Source: Cellvibrionaceae bacterium
Lineage (GTDB): Bacteria; Pseudomonadota; Gammaproteobacteria; Pseudomonadales; Cellvibrionaceae
DNA length: 64,000 bases
Reading direction: 5' to 3'
Assembly (NCBI GenBank): GCA_021151825.1
Contig: JAGKWQ010000001.1
Coordinates: forward strand, 1 to 64,000
Position 1 is the first letter of the stretch, and each line of letters opens with the position of its first letter. Shown here one piece after another: positions 54,268 to 62,305 of this stretch. The notes under the pieces were generated by a model. The model was not told the DNA's origin. It was given only the letters and a program-made list of their open reading frames with translations, and ran no database searches. Made by a program: the position numbers and the translations under genes.

Positions 54268-54915
54268 ATGTTCCTACAAGACTTAAAAATAGAAATTAGT
54301 GCGATTTGGAAAGAAGCACAGTCGAATGCCTTCTTTGTTGCTTGTGAAACGGGCATAGATAGAGAAACATATAAACTTGTAATGACTCAGCTATATCATT
54401 ACACGAAACACAATGCATTTAACCAGGCATTTGCTGTGAATAGGTTTCGTGACGATACCAATAAAATTCTGAAATTTGCATGTAAACACGCGCTGGAAGA
54501 ACTTGGACATGAAAAAATGGTTCTATCAGATCTTGAAAGCGTAGGATTATTAGATGACTCGGTAAAAGATGAATCAAAGCTGCTACCTGAAACTGAAGCG
54601 CTAATCGGCTATATCTATTTTGCTTCACAATATTATGGGGTGAAAGGTCGACTAGGTTATAGCTTATGGGCTGAAGACTGCTATGATTTTATTAATACAG
54701 CCGTACGAGGAGTTCAGAAGCATTTAAACATAGACAAAAAAAATATGAGCTTTCTTGTGAGCCATGCGCATATTGATGCGAAACATAGTAAAGAAGTTGA
54801 TGAGATTATTGAAGAATTTGTAACGGATTCACATGACCAGGCAAACTGTCGAAAAGTAGCTCTAACTACATTAAAGCTTACATTAAACATGCTTACTGCG
54901 TGTGCAAAAAAATGA
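54268..54915 (+). CDS. Heme-oxygenase-like diiron oxidase/oxygenase (HDO) (island gene 7)
   Basis: This 215-residue all-helical protein belongs to the TenA/PqqC/iron-containing redox enzyme group. A full set of metal ligands can be traced. They are Glu78 and His81 in the HALEELGHEKM segment, Glu136 in YSLWAEDCYDF, and His166, Asp170 and His173 in SHAHIDAKHSKEV, the HxxxDxxH pattern of HDO enzymes such as CADD, UndA and SznF. These use a diiron centre and O2 for N-oxygenation, C-C cleavage or oxidative decarboxylation of amino or fatty acids. The next gene overlaps by ATGA and carries a carrier domain, so the substrate may be carrier-bound or a free amino acid. The reaction is unknown. Confidence 0.83.
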   Translation: MFLQDLKIEISAIWKEAQSNAFFVACETGIDRETYKLVMTQLYHYTKHNAFNQAFAVNRFRDDTNKILKFACKHALEELGHEKMVLSDLESVGLLDDSVKDESKLLPETEALIGYIYFASQYYGVKGRLGYSLWAEDCYDFINTAVRGVQKHLNIDKKNMSFLVSHAHIDAKHSKEVDEIIEEFVTDSHDQANCRKVALTTLKLTLNMLTACAKK

Positions 54916-56312
54916 ATTTTGAAATAGACACGCTAAACCATGCAGAAGATATTCTTGCAATATCTTCTGCTCTTTTAAAAACGGATACATTAGAGATAGA
55001 TGACGACCTGAGAACCCACGGTGCCGATTCCTTGCTGATAGTTATATTATTACAGCTGCTAAAGGAGCGAAATATAACTATCGACATGGAAAGCTTAGAC
55101 CATAATATAACCGTTCGCTCTCTAGTTTTAGCGGCAAATGCCACTCCGACTAAACGCCCCTCCAAAACCGATAATTTAGCATTTCGTCCCGGGTCAAATA
55201 TATATAGTACGCTGAGACAAGGAGCTCCCAATAAGAATTACCATCAACTATTTCAATGGAATTTAATTGGCGCAATGCACTTCGATTTTGAAATTGATTT
55301 TCATTTAATCGAAGAGTATTTTAATTTACTTGATCTTGAAATTGAGCACATTCATATTGAAGGAGTTAATCAAGCTAAATTAGCTAATTTTAAATTAGCG
55401 ACTACCTCAATCGAGCAAATATATATTACAGATTTTTCTGATTTTATCGAAAATAGTAGCAGACTTCTAAATTTGCCTTCCTTGGATAGGCCATTAGCAT
55501 TAGCATTATTATATTTTAATTTGACAACGTATGCCGTCATGGCCGCCCATCATTATTATGCCGATGATTATGCTCTTAATCTTTTAGGACGCAGTTTAGC
55601 CACATTTATTATTGAAAAAAGATTTATACCTATAAAAAATAAAATCAGCACTATAGATATTCCGAACCTGGCACATATTAATCATAGCGAAATCTCTCAC
55701 GGATTAATGCCGGAATTACCACCAAATAGGCTTGATTACTGCAGAGTGAAGGCGTCAGTTTCCAGGAAGAAATTACTGGATCTATTAGGTGCAAATTTAG
55801 CAATAGATGATGAATCTTTAATAACTTACGCAATTTTACACAGCATATATGGCTCAACAAAAGGTATATTATTTGAACGACAACATTCTGGTCGCAATGA
55901 TTTAAAGAGTGAACGCTCCGACATATTCGCATTCCTTACCGACATACATCCATGTGTAGTAAGCACTTTATCATTAGATGAACTTGTGCGAAGCCTGAAC
56001 TTTTCCAAGGAACACCTTTATTATTCCTATTATGATTTTCATGCAGAGAAAAATGAAAATTTAGAAAGCATGATAAAGAAATTTTTACCGGCAGAAATCC
56101 ATTTAAATATTCGCCATGACCTCAACTTTTCCCTTCCAATAGGAGCACATGCCTTCGATTACGGTGAAAACCTGATCAGTGAAGAAAATTACGCAGAGGC
56201 ATTATCCCCTGTATTCAAATATGACATCTCCGTACTTATTAGAGACGGTGTTTATTACATATCAAGTTACTCGAAATTCAATGAATGGCTACGCCACACA
56301 TATTTTGTTTGA
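54912..56312 (+). CDS. Carrier protein (ACP/PCP) - condensation-like didomain protein (island gene 8)
   Basis: I chose the ATG at 54912, which overlaps the preceding stop. The first 80 of 466 residues form a carrier domain with the phosphopantetheine serine in THGADSLLI (Ser40). The rest resembles an NRPS condensation domain: a catalytic-type AAHHYYADDY (HHxxxD, residues 213-218, with Asp where Gly is usual at the seventh position), and ERQHSGRND near 325, which recalls the C-domain GR motif. The gene is free-standing rather than part of a megasynthase. With stand-alone gene 4 it gives a split A + T-C assembly line able to load an acid and join it to an amine. No thioesterase or ketosynthase is seen. 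The catalytic state of the C-like domain is uncertain. Confidence 0.75.
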   Translation: MNFEIDTLNHAEDILAISSALLKTDTLEIDDDLRTHGADSLLIVILLQLLKERNITIDMESLDHNITVRSLVLAANATPTKRPSKTDNLAFRPGSNIYSTLRQGAPNKNYHQLFQWNLIGAMHFDFEIDFHLIEEYFNLLDLEIEHIHIEGVNQAKLANFKLATTSIEQIYITDFSDFIENSSRLLNLPSLDRPLALALLYFNLTTYAVMAAHHYYADDYALNLLGRSLATFIIEKRFIPIKNKISTIDIPNLAHINHSEISHGLMPELPPNRLDYCRVKASVSRKKLLDLLGANLAIDDESLITYAILHSIYGSTKGILFERQHSGRNDLKSERSDIFAFLTDIHPCVVSTLSLDELVRSLNFSKEHLYYSYYDFHAEKNENLESMIKKFLPAEIHLNIRHDLNFSLPIGAHAFDYGENLISEENYAEALSPVFKYDISVLIRDGVYYISSYSKFNEWLRHTYFV

Positions 56313-56409
56313 TTTTTGTAATTTACATTTCTCGAAAAAGTACCATATAAAAGATGGTCAATCATAATTAGTTATCTTTCCCTTTTGAACACATGAAGTA
56401 TTATTGACT

Positions 56410-58086
56410 ATGAAATCTACAAAAATGGATTTTTTAAAAAGGTCCATCCTGATACTAACAGGCGCTATATCATCTATTTTTAATGGGCTGGCTGGTGCTG
56501 CATTTATACCACTACTATTTTATGTGTTATCTTCTAAAGGTTATGGCTCATGGAGCAACAGCCAATTTACTGAATTACCTATAGATCTATCATTAGAGTG
56601 GGCATTTTTTGCAATAATAATGACACTCTTTATTGGAAAATCGATTTCTTCTGCAATTTTTTCTTATCTATCAGTGTCCATTTTCAATCAGCAAGTAATA
56701 TCGATAACACATAACTATTCAAAGTCTATTTTTTTAAATGCAAAAAAAAATACTGCTGAACTAAATTCTTTAATTGCCCAAAATTTTGAACGTTTTAGTA
56801 ATGGCGTAAATTCTTTTCCTATTCTAATTTCCAATACATTTATGCTCATGGGATACTATTATTTTATAATTTTACTAAATCCTTCTCTATTTCTGGATAT
56901 TTTTTTATATCTTATTTTTGGTGTTATTATTTTTTGCTTAGGCCTTCGTATCGCAGCAAGAGCACAGATAAAACACATAGATAACATAGTAAAATTATTC
57001 AAAGATATATCAACATATCTGCATTCTCTAACCGAAATAAGACATTCCCTTTTGCGTGAAAAATCTCAAATTTCTGACATATACACTATGTTAAAGACGT
57101 CAGGTAAATCAAAAATATCTTCCGACATTATTCAGTCTTTCAATAATCTTTTTGCCGACACATTAATGTTAATAGCTTTATTTTTGTGTACATATTTTGT
57201 GGTTAATTCCGAAGGGGCAATTAATGAAAGCCATGAGCGCTCTTTAATACTATTTATTGCTTCCATTGCCCCCATTTCGATAATCATCCAAAACACTTCA
57301 ATACTTACAGCAGGTATTACATGTTATAAAAATTTAAGTTTGATAATCAAAAACCTATCTGAAGAACCGTTAAGCCATGCTCTATTTAGGAATGCAAACC
57401 CCAACCAACTGCTCACATTTAAATCAATTGAAAAAAAATATGATAATTTTCACTTAAGTGCGGCTAACTTTATCATCACTAGGAAATCTGTGATTTTTTT
57501 GGTGGGAGGAAATGGGTCAGGCAAAAGCACATTGATGAGGATACTGAGCCTAGATGACTTAAATTATAAAGGTGAAATTACTATCAATTCGGCCCAAATG
57601 GGAAGTAATATCTACGATGCCAGACAAAAAATAGGTTGCATATTTACTGATTATAAACTTCCGTTGACTCTGAACCATGGGGTTTTTGATAGACTCGAAT
57701 TCGATTTATGGTGCGAGCGATTTAATGTAAGCAGTAAAATTTTTTATTCTGAAACTAAAATTCATTTTTCTCAAGAAACTTCCGATGGCCAAAAAACACG
57801 AATTGCATTAGCAATTGAACTTGCAATGCAGCGAGATATTTATTTTTTTGACGAAATCACTGCTGATCAAGATCCTCAATATAGAAAGTATTTTTTTGAA
57901 GTGGTTTTGCCCTATATTAAATCTAAAGGGCGATCTGTAATCATGATCACTCATGACGATAGATTTTTTAATTCTTGTGATTATCTGTATAAACTTGATT
58001 GTGGCGTATTGTCTGATCCAATACAAAGTGGTTTTGCATTACACTCGACTAAATTTAGCTATAACGCAATTAACGATACATTATAA
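56410..58086 (+). CDS. PvdE/SyrD-type peptide ABC exporter (island gene 9)
   Basis: The 558-residue half-transporter (ATG at 56410) has six membrane helices in its first 320 residues and an ATPase domain. The ATPase shows Walker A VGGNGSGKSTLM (near residue 364), a signature reading TSDGQKTRIALAIELAM, Walker B DIYFFDE and the H-loop MITHDD. The phrase DEITADQDPQYRKYFFEVVL is diagnostic of the cyclic-peptide/siderophore exporter family (PvdE, SyrD, YojI). Known members move non-ribosomal peptides from cytoplasm to periplasm, where maturation may continue. The signature differs from the family's LSxGQ by T-S-D-G-Q. As the last gene of the string it points to a peptide-like secreted product. Confidence 0.9.
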   Translation: MKSTKMDFLKRSILILTGAISSIFNGLAGAAFIPLLFYVLSSKGYGSWSNSQFTELPIDLSLEWAFFAIIMTLFIGKSISSAIFSYLSVSIFNQQVISITHNYSKSIFLNAKKNTAELNSLIAQNFERFSNGVNSFPILISNTFMLMGYYYFIILLNPSLFLDIFLYLIFGVIIFCLGLRIAARAQIKHIDNIVKLFKDISTYLHSLTEIRHSLLREKSQISDIYTMLKTSGKSKISSDIIQSFNNLFADTLMLIALFLCTYFVVNSEGAINESHERSLILFIASIAPISIIIQNTSILTAGITCYKNLSLIIKNLSEEPLSHALFRNANPNQLLTFKSIEKKYDNFHLSAANFIITRKSVIFLVGGNGSGKSTLMRILSLDDLNYKGEITINSAQMGSNIYDARQKIGCIFTDYKLPLTLNHGVFDRLEFDLWCERFNVSSKIFYSETKIHFSQETSDGQKTRIALAIELAMQRDIYFFDEITADQDPQYRKYFFEVVLPYIKSKGRSVIMITHDDRFFNSCDYLYKLDCGVLSDPIQSGFALHSTKFSYNAINDTL

Positions 58087-58275
58087 AAATTTACGTGCAT
58101 TTATTGCGAATCGTGGACTAAAGGCTGCCCCCACTGCAATCGGCAACCGAAGCAATCCTTAACAGAATATGACGCACAAGTATCGAATAGCGATCAAATA
58201 GAAAGATGAAGGTGGGTTTTGTAGCTGGAGGGGATGCAGTTGCACCCAGTGAATTTTCAACAGCAAATATTAAAA
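58087..58275. other. Gap after the exporter gene
   Basis: 189 bases. A 28-codon frame (58206-58292) overlaps the next gene antisense and is not credible as a gene. No terminator with a T tract was seen after the exporter stop, which leaves the cluster's 3' boundary unclear. Confidence 0.4.
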
Positions 58276-58470
58276 TTAAAGTGATGAACTAGCAGCAGAT
58301 TGGCTGGATATAACTGCACTGGACGTGCTGATAATAGCGAAAGATATTGTCGTCGCTTTGGATGAGAAATCCTGCCCCCCACTTCCTGCACCGCCCCCTG
58401 ATCCACCACATGCAGTCACTCCCGCTAAACTCGCAATTATTAAAATTTTCTTGGCGCCTTTCTTTTTCAT
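58276..58470 (-). pseudogene. Truncated serine-rich lipoprotein, possible remnant of a carbohydrate enzyme
   Basis: The ATG at 58470 gives 64 residues: a basic start, a hydrophobic stretch, a lipobox (LAGVTAC) and then GGSGGGAGSGG and a Ser/Thr/Ile/Ala-rich tail that stops abruptly. This is exactly how the CE15 lipoprotein at 46000 begins (SGCGGSSGNK, then a Ser-rich linker). In such enzymes a catalytic domain follows the linker. Here none does, so the gene may have lost it when the island arrived, or may be a genuine small lipoprotein. The stop is in frame and no downstream enzyme fragment was found. Confidence 0.5.
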
Positions 58471-58485
58471 ATAAATATATTCCAT

Positions 58486-59262
58486 TAGCTGATCATTTGA
58501 TTAAGTATTTTTATCGGGCGACAATATGACCATTTTTTAACAAAAAAATTTCAGCCAGATAATCTATTGAGCACTTTATTACAAATAACCTATGCCTATT
58601 ATCTTATTAATGACACGCATTATTTTCGATAAAATTGCCACAGAAAAGCATCAATAGTATTGATTACATAATCAATAAATTAATTCTGTAGTTAAAAAAT
58701 GAAGATGACTTTCTCAATCGCAACCATCCAATTTTAATACCAGCTGCGTTTTGCCATTGGACTATTTTTACTCGATGACGCGCGCTGCTCTCCAAAAAAC
58801 AAATCATCATCAACAAGTACAGGAAATAAAAAAGTATTGCGTTGGGATTTTATAATCTCGATATAAATGAAAAGAGCTTTCAGGGTTGTCAACAAAATAA
58901 TGTGATAACAGCATTGCGATAAAACTTCAGCATGCCTGATTGGCCAACCCAATTAATTACTGGAGTACATCCCTGCTTTTGTCGATTTATTAATGCACCC
59001 GCCTGCCATGGTGAGCCTGAGGGTAAAACGAAGCAGTAGCGGCCAGGATTTTTATCTCCTGAAGATGTTATGGATTGTTGGATGGATATAACGCGACTTT
59101 ATTAATATCGCAATTCAGGTATACAGGTAACGAACCCGAACTCTGGCTGCTTAAAATCAAGTCGGCAGACTTCGGCTAACGTGGTAATATGCGCGCCTTT
59201 TTTTCGTTTCCGGCCCATCTTTCGGGCCTACACTTACAGTTTCACGCAATCAGGCACGAGAT
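58486..59262. other. 777-base intergenic region before purE
   Basis: No convincing gene. A 72-codon minus-strand frame at 58734-58952 has no recognisable domain or ribosome site. GC content rises from about 58.9 kb, marking the end of the AT-rich stretch. A short hairpin (GGCCC-ATCTTTC-GGGCC, about 59212-59228) lies in the purE leader 35 bases upstream of its start. Confidence 0.5.
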
Positions 59263-59754
59263 ATGGCAAGAAAAGTCGCAGTGATTATGGGCTCCAAGAG
59301 TGATTGGGCCACCATGCAGGCAGCGGTGGAGATATTGGAGCAAATGGGTGTTGAGTATCACACCGAAGTGGTTTCTGCCCATCGCACCCCGCAAAAGCTG
59401 ACTGAGTTTGCTGAATCGGCGGTGGATAACGGTTATGCCGTGATTATCGCCGGTGCCGGCGGCGCTGCACATTTGCCCGGCATGGTTGCAGCTCATACCC
59501 GTCTGCCGGTATTGGGCGTGCCGGTGCAAAGCAAGGCGTTGAGTGGTGTTGATAGCCTCTATTCTATTGTCCAGATGCCAAAAGGCGTGGCTGTTGGTAC
59601 CTTGGCGATTGGTGTTGCCGGTGCCTTTAATGCCGGTTTGCTGGCCTGCCAGATCCTGGCGGTGACTGATCCGGCATTGGCCGCCAAAATCGAGCAATTC
59701 CGTCACGACCAAACCCAATCGGTGCTGGATAATCCAGACCCCAGAGATCAATAA
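59263..59754 (+). CDS. purE: N5-carboxyaminoimidazole ribonucleotide mutase PurE
   Basis: The 163-residue protein has the class I PurE signature: VAVIMGSKSDWATMQAAVEI at the start, VVSAHRTPQKL near residue 37, VIIAGAGGAAHLPGMVAA near 63 and the tail VPVQSKALSGVDSLYSIVQMP in parts. It moves the carboxylate of N5-CAIR to C4, giving CAIR in de novo purine synthesis. purK follows after 34 bases in the same operon. The GC level and codon pattern return to those of the core genome here. Confidence 0.97.
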   Translation: MARKVAVIMGSKSDWATMQAAVEILEQMGVEYHTEVVSAHRTPQKLTEFAESAVDNGYAVIIAGAGGAAHLPGMVAAHTRLPVLGVPVQSKALSGVDSLYSIVQMPKGVAVGTLAIGVAGAFNAGLLACQILAVTDPALAAKIEQFRHDQTQSVLDNPDPRDQ

Positions 59755-59788
59755 GCGGTTTGCCGACGTTATTTATGAGTCAATGTTT

Positions 59789-60865
59789 ATGAGCCAACGT
59801 ATTTGGGTTTTGGGCGCGGGCCAATTGGGCGCGATGCTGAAACATGCGGGCATGCCGCTGGATCTGGACGTTTGTCCGGTTGATATAAATGAAGCAATAG
59901 CGCCTGCATTGGCTGCTAGTGATCTGGTCACCGCCGAGCGTGAGCAATGGCCAGATACATTAGTTACCAATACCCTGGCGCAACATCCACGCTTCATTAA
60001 CCAGAATATCTTTGGCCGCCTTGCTGACCGTAAAACCCAGAAAGAACTGATCGATTCCCTTGGCATCGCCACTGCGCCATGGCGCAACGTTGCAGGTGAT
60101 ATCACCGCTAACGAGTTGCGCGATCAATTGGGCGAACGCGTGCTATTGAAGCGTCGCACCGGTGGTTACGATGGCAAAGGCCAGCATTGGTTGCGCACAG
60201 ATGACGATCAGGTGCCGGATGACTGGCAAGGCGAAGCTATCGCCGAGCAAGCGATTAATTTCGATGAGGAAGTTTCCTTGGTTGGCGTGCGCAACGCGGC
60301 CGGTGACTGCGTGTTTTATCCGCTCACCCTCAATCTTCATTTAAATGGCATTCTCTACGCATCGGTCGCCCCCCTTGCCCGTTTGCAAGCATTGCAGGCG
60401 CAGGCAGAAGAGATGCTTGGAAAAATCCTGAATGCCCTTGAATATGTGGGTGTGATGGCGATGGAAACGTTCCGCGTTGGCGATAAGTTATTGATCAATG
60501 AATTGGCACCGCGGGTGCACAACTCCGGTCATTGGACCCAGGCCGGTGCCAGTATCAGCCAATTTGAATATCATCTGCGTGCAGTAGCCAATATGGCGAC
60601 ACCAGAACCGCAAGTGATTGGCAAGAATGTCATGATCAACCTGATCGGTACCGACTATAACCCCGCATGGCGCGAACTTTCTTGCGCCCGCACCTATTGG
60701 TACGGCAAAGAAGTTCGCCCGGGCCGTAAAGTCGGCCATATCAATATCGTCAGCAATAATGTCACGGAAGTGCGCGAAACCCTGGTGCTGCTGGGCGATT
60801 TGCTACCCGAACAGTGCTATGCCAAAGCCATTGAGTGGAGTCTCACTGCACTTGAATCTATCTAA
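59789..60865 (+). CDS. purK: N5-carboxyaminoimidazole ribonucleotide synthase PurK
   Basis: I prefer the ATG at 59789 (MSQRIWVLGAGQLGAM); an in-frame ATG lies two codons earlier. The 358 residues have the ATP-grasp fold: glycine-rich VLGAGQLGAMLKHAG, the lysine and Gly-rich loop VLLKRRTGGYDGKGQ near residue 119, and the metal-binding VMAMETFRVGDKLLINELAPRVHNSGHWT (in parts) near 220-248. It makes N5-CAIR from AIR, bicarbonate and ATP, feeding PurE. It is the second gene of the purEK operon. Confidence 0.96.
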   Translation: MSQRIWVLGAGQLGAMLKHAGMPLDLDVCPVDINEAIAPALAASDLVTAEREQWPDTLVTNTLAQHPRFINQNIFGRLADRKTQKELIDSLGIATAPWRNVAGDITANELRDQLGERVLLKRRTGGYDGKGQHWLRTDDDQVPDDWQGEAIAEQAINFDEEVSLVGVRNAAGDCVFYPLTLNLHLNGILYASVAPLARLQALQAQAEEMLGKILNALEYVGVMAMETFRVGDKLLINELAPRVHNSGHWTQAGASISQFEYHLRAVANMATPEPQVIGKNVMINLIGTDYNPAWRELSCARTYWYGKEVRPGRKVGHINIVSNNVTEVRETLVLLGDLLPEQCYAKAIEWSLTALESI

Positions 60866-61008
60866 ACCCGTGACCGGAGCCTTGATTTGGTAGCGGGCGA
60901 ACGTTAAGCCAGCGATTCTTTTTGTTAGATTTGGTTAATGTTTGCATCATCGGGCGGGTAATCTATGGTAGTTTTCCCGCCCCTGCATACATCCATAAGG
61001 AGTTATTG

Positions 61009-61698
61009 ATGTACACATTGCATATCGCCAACAAAAACTACTCTTCCTGGTCATTGCGCCCCTGGGTGTTGATGCGCACCCTGAATATTCCGTTTACCGA
61101 GCAAATTCATCCCCTGGAAGTCGGTACAAGCTGGGCGACCTATCGCAGCTTTTCACCCAATGGTCGTGTACCTTGCTTGCAGGATGGCGAGCAAATCGTA
61201 TGGGATTCCCTGGCGATTGTTGAATACCTTGCAGAAGATTTCCCTCGAGTCTGGCCTACTGATAAATCTGCACGCGCCTGGGCACGCTCGGCCAGTGCTG
61301 AAATGCATTCTGGCTTCCAGCAACTGCGTAACCAATGCGGCATGAGCTGTGGTCATCGCATTCAGATACACGCGATAAGCCCCGCATTGCAAAAAGATAT
61401 AGATCGTATTAATGAACTTTGGAACCAGGGATTGTCTCTGTTTGGTGGGCCATTTTTAGCGGGGCAAAGCTTTACTGCCGTGGATGCATTCTTTGCACCG
61501 GTTGCATTCCGGTTTCAAACCTACGGGCTTAAAGCAACGGGCGCAGCCGCTGATTATCTGCAATTATTACTTGCAGTCCCGGCGATGCAAGAATGGTATG
61601 CCGCAGGCCTGAAAGAAAGCTGGCGCGAGCCGGATCATGAAACTGAAATTCTAGCGGCAGGAAAATTGATTGCGGATTTACGCAGCGGAGGACATTAA
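61009..61698 (+). CDS. Glutathione S-transferase family protein
   Basis: The start is the ATG at 61009 with AAGGAG 6 bases upstream. The 229-residue protein has an N-terminal thioredoxin-fold domain with LHIANKNYSSWSLRPWVLM (Ser residues near 11-14 as likely catalytic site), RVPCLQDGEQIVWDSLAIVEYLAE (in parts, the cis-Pro and GSH-binding Asp-Ser) and a C-terminal helical domain with FLAGQSFTAVDAFFAPVAFR. Cytosolic GSTs conjugate or reduce electrophiles using glutathione; the substrate is unknown. The next gene's ATG overlaps its stop (TAATG), so the pair is co-expressed. Confidence 0.93.
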   Translation: MYTLHIANKNYSSWSLRPWVLMRTLNIPFTEQIHPLEVGTSWATYRSFSPNGRVPCLQDGEQIVWDSLAIVEYLAEDFPRVWPTDKSARAWARSASAEMHSGFQQLRNQCGMSCGHRIQIHAISPALQKDIDRINELWNQGLSLFGGPFLAGQSFTAVDAFFAPVAFRFQTYGLKATGAAADYLQLLLAVPAMQEWYAAGLKESWREPDHETEILAAGKLIADLRSGGH

Positions 61699-62102
61699 TG
61701 GAAGCGCAACTGGATTACGAAATTACCATCACACATAAAGGCTCCTATGTGCATGTCAACGCAGAGGGCCTTGGCAGTTATGATGGCGCAGTTGATTTAT
61801 GGCAACAAGTTGTCGAAGCCTGTGATCAGCACCAGTGCTATAACATTTTGGGTGAGCAATACCTTTTTTGTAATCTCAGTACCCATGAAGCCCTCAACTA
61901 TCCCGATCTGTTTAAAAAAGTAGGTATCACCAAAAAGCATCGTATTGCCTGGGTCGATAAAAATCCGCGCACCCGTGAAATGACTGAATTTATTCGCAAT
62001 GTGCTGACTAATCGATTAGTAGGTAACGGCCGCCTGTTTAGAGATTTGGACAGTGCCAAACAATGGCTTTTGGGGCAAGACATCGAAAAAAATCCGCAGT
62101 AA
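61698..62102 (+). CDS. Small protein of unknown function (SpoIIAA/STAS-like fold possible)
   Basis: The 134-residue cytosolic protein has no motif I can name. The strand-helix order (DYEITITHKGSYVHVNAEGL, then a helix WQQVVEACDQHQCYNIL, YLFCNLSTHEAL, KHRIAWVDKNPRTREMTEF) recalls SpoIIAA-like or STAS domain proteins that occur as single small genes. The start overlaps the GST stop by one base, so the two likely work together or at least share a transcript. The gene is followed by a 200-base gap to the chemoreceptor. Confidence 0.6.
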   Translation: MEAQLDYEITITHKGSYVHVNAEGLGSYDGAVDLWQQVVEACDQHQCYNILGEQYLFCNLSTHEALNYPDLFKKVGITKKHRIAWVDKNPRTREMTEFIRNVLTNRLVGNGRLFRDLDSAKQWLLGQDIEKNPQ

Positions 62103-62305
62103 AAATCTTCCCCCCTTCCTCATTTATGCCATCACGAGTAGAAATACTCTGATTAGGCACCTGCATTTTGACAAAAAACCTCCCCCTTACTAAGGTTGAT
62201 AACAAAGACGCCATCCTTGCTGCGCCTTGTTAGTTCATCACTGATAACGACTTCTATCGCCGGAAACGCGCTGGCAGTTATTTTTTGGCCCCCGGGGAGC
62301 ATCCC

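Noticed and set aside
58206..58292. A 28-codon frame after the exporter, considered as a RiPP precursor peptide.
   Set aside because: It lacks a ribosome site, overlaps the antisense lipoprotein end, has no core-like Cys/Ser/Thr pattern, and the cluster contains no RiPP modifying enzyme.
58734..58952. A 72-codon minus-strand frame in the gap before purE.
   Set aside because: No start signal, domain or neighbour relationship; composition looks non-coding.
47347..59262. A prophage or integrative element carrying the cluster.
   Set aside because: No integrase, capsid, relaxase, tRNA or flanking direct repeat was found on either side.
58980..59262. A purine riboswitch or PurR-type operator before purE.
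   Set aside because: Only a short GGCCC hairpin is visible; the conserved core of a purine aptamer and a PurR palindrome were not found.
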